Both the position numbers and the translations under genes were made by a program. From contig CAYWHY010000084.1 of NCBI GenBank assembly GCA_964458255.1, forward strand, positions 1 to 5,871: a stretch of 5,871 bases of DNA, read 5' to 3'. Position 1 is the first letter of the stretch, and each line of letters starts with the position of its first letter. The notes beneath the pieces were generated by a model that saw only the letters and a list, made by a program, of their open reading frames with translations, was not told the origin of the DNA and did no database searches. Below, piece by piece: positions 5,103 to 5,871 of the stretch. Source of the stretch: Suilimivivens sp964458255 (GTDB lineage: Bacteria; Bacillota; Clostridia; Lachnospirales; Lachnospiraceae).

Positions 5103-5123
5103 AGATACTATCCTTTAGTATCT
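5103..5123. repeat. Perfect 8-bp inverted repeat with 5-nt loop in rplW-rplB spacer
   Basis: The arms AGATACTA (5103-5110) and TAGTATCT (5116-5123) flank a 5-nt loop that reads AAGGA in the transcript, about 20 nt after the rplW stop. The stem is A/U rich and is followed by GAGCATTTC, not by uridines, so it does not look like an intrinsic terminator. It may stabilise or process the mRNA between rplW and rplB, or belong to a dispersed palindromic repeat family. Confidence 0.7.
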
Positions 5124-5143
5124 TTGCTTTTCTTTTCATCTCA

Positions 5144-5443
5144 TTATAGGCCGGCAAAGATTTCAATTTCTTTGCTGTCAGCTGTTAACCAAACGATTGC
5201 CTTCTTGGTTTTAGCGGTCTTTCCGTAAATCACGCCGCGTCTCTTTGTTTTACCGTCACAATTCATGGTGTTAACCTTTGCAACCTTTGTTCCTTCGAAC
5301 ATTTTTTCAACAGCTTCCTTAATCATTGTCTTATTTGCTTCGGGATGAACCAAAAAAGTATATTTCTTTTCGCTCATACCGGCCATGCTCTTTTCTGTAA
5401 CAACCGGTTTGAGGATTACGTCATAATACTGAATTGCTGCCAT
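5144..5443 (-). CDS. rplW: 50S ribosomal protein L23 (99 aa)
   Basis: L23 lies at the peptide exit beside L29 and is the main docking site for trigger factor and SRP. The 99-residue protein carries the N-terminal signature DVILKPVVTEKSM (8-20), a KKYTFLVHPEANKTMIKEAV stretch (26-45) and the internal loop with TMNCDGKTKRRG (about 59-70) before the C-terminal strand. The ATG at 5443 shares one base with the rplD stop (TAATG), and AGGAGG at 5454-5459 lies inside the last rplD codons, indicating coupling. The 138-bp spacer downstream separates it from rplB more than is usual in this operon. Confidence 0.97.
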   Translation of the reverse strand: MAAIQYYDVILKPVVTEKSMAGMSEKKYTFLVHPEANKTMIKEAVEKMFEGTKVAKVNTMNCDGKTKRRGVIYGKTAKTKKAIVWLTADSKEIEIFAGL

Positions 5444-5871
5444 TATGCATACACCTCCTCAATCTTAGCCACTGCATCCTTTGTAAGAATCAGTGTATCG
5501 CCCTTTAAAATGTCATATACATTAATTGTGTTGGTTAATGCTGTCTTAACAGTCGGAAGGTTTCTTGCAGACATAACTACCTTCTCATCATTTTCAGCAA
5601 TAACAACAAGTGCCTTGCCGACTTTCAAATTGTCCATAACTGCCTTGAACTTCTTTGTTTTGATTTCATCAAACTTAAGTTCATCAACCACAATCAGCTT
5701 GCCATCCTTCACTCTGCTTGTAAGTGCGGATTTAAGAGCCAATCTCTTTTCCTTCTTATTTAACTTAAAAGAATAATCTCTCGGTACGGGAGCGAATACG
5801 ACGCCGCCTCCTGTCCACTGGGGAGCTCTTGTTGAACCCTGTCTTGCATGACCGGTTCCTTTCTGTCTCCA
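5443..5871 (-). CDS. rplD: 50S ribosomal protein L4, C-terminal 142 residues (partial)
   Basis: L4 binds 23S rRNA early in assembly, and its long loop lines the exit tunnel opposite L22. The reading frame is open from the window edge (first complete codon TGG at 5871) to TAA at 5443-5445. It lacks roughly the first 60-65 of about 206 residues, simply because the window ends. The loop is visible as WRQKGTGHARQGSTRAP then GGGVVFAPVPRDY; the His in GTGHAR replaces the Arg of E. coli GTGRAR, which is common in related Clostridia as far as I recall. The C-terminal Rossmann-like half runs through LKSALTSRVKDGKLIVVDE to the end at EEVYA. An internal TTG at 5742 is not the start, because conserved sequence continues upstream of it. 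Confidence 0.96.
   Translation of the reverse strand, partial: WRQKGTGHARQGSTRAPQWTGGGVVFAPVPRDYSFKLNKKEKRLALKSALTSRVKDGKLIVVDELKFDEIKTKKFKAVMDNLKVGKALVVIAENDEKVVMSARNLPTVKTALTNTINVYDILKGDTLILTKDAVAKIEEVYA

Larger units (their letters stand above)
5006..5143 (-). other. 138-bp rplW-rplB spacer with hairpins
   Basis: This is the only long non-coding gap in the window; all others are 43 nt or less. It holds two perfect inverted repeats (5103-5123 and 5058-5078), a small one between them (ATTTC-A-GAAAT, 5088-5098), and the rplB ribosome binding site at its end. I see no convincing -10/-35 promoter pair, no T-tract after either hairpin and no conserved ORF. It could be a processing or regulatory leader for the rest of the operon, or a small inserted palindromic repeat. 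Confidence 0.6.

Noticed and set aside
5058..5123. Intrinsic terminators in the rplW-rplB spacer
   Set aside because: Neither hairpin is followed by a T-tract in the transcribed direction, and termination here would cut off essential ribosomal genes.

Overview
The whole window is a stretch of the bacterial S10-spc ribosomal protein supercluster, read entirely from the minus strand. In transcription order (high to low coordinates) it reads rplD (L4, 5' end cut off by the window edge), rplW (L23), rplB (L2), rpsS (S19), rplV (L22), rpsC (S3), rplP (L16), rpmC (L29), rpsQ (S17), rplN (L14), rplX (L24), rplE (L5), rpsN (S14), and the first 18 codons of rpsH (S8). The gene order, strong AGGAGG-type ribosome binding sites, a short zinc-binding S14, an N-terminally extended L22 and the overall protein sequences point to a Gram-positive Clostridia member (Bacillota), most likely Lachnospiraceae. 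That taxonomic call rests on recognition of the sequences, not on a search.

Nearly all genes are intact, of family-typical length and tightly packed: overlaps of 1 to 14 nt or gaps of 11 to 43 nt, with ribosome binding sites often lying on the stop codon of the preceding gene. No promoter or intrinsic terminator is visible, which fits the interior of one long polycistronic unit.

Two places depart from the standard layout. First, at the rplP-rpmC junction a 272-bp segment is tandemly duplicated, with two copies that I read as identical (1961-2232 and 2233-2504) and a 4-bp CCAG shared at all three boundaries. It covers the last ~53 codons of rplP and the first ~41 codons of rpmC. A full rplP and a full rpmC both survive, but between them now lie a truncated rpmC (41 native residues plus GGSC) and an orphan rplP 3' end that is open in frame from an ATG (59 aa). 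This is either a very recent duplication in a core operon or an assembly artefact; the sequence alone cannot decide. Second, the rplW-rplB spacer is 138 bp, far longer than any other gap here, and holds two perfect inverted repeats without T-tracts.

Together the genes supply 50S proteins (L4, L23, L2, L22, L16, L29, L14, L24, L5) and 30S proteins (S19, S3, S17, S14, S8). I see no mobile element, RNA gene, CRISPR array or novel multi-gene system.
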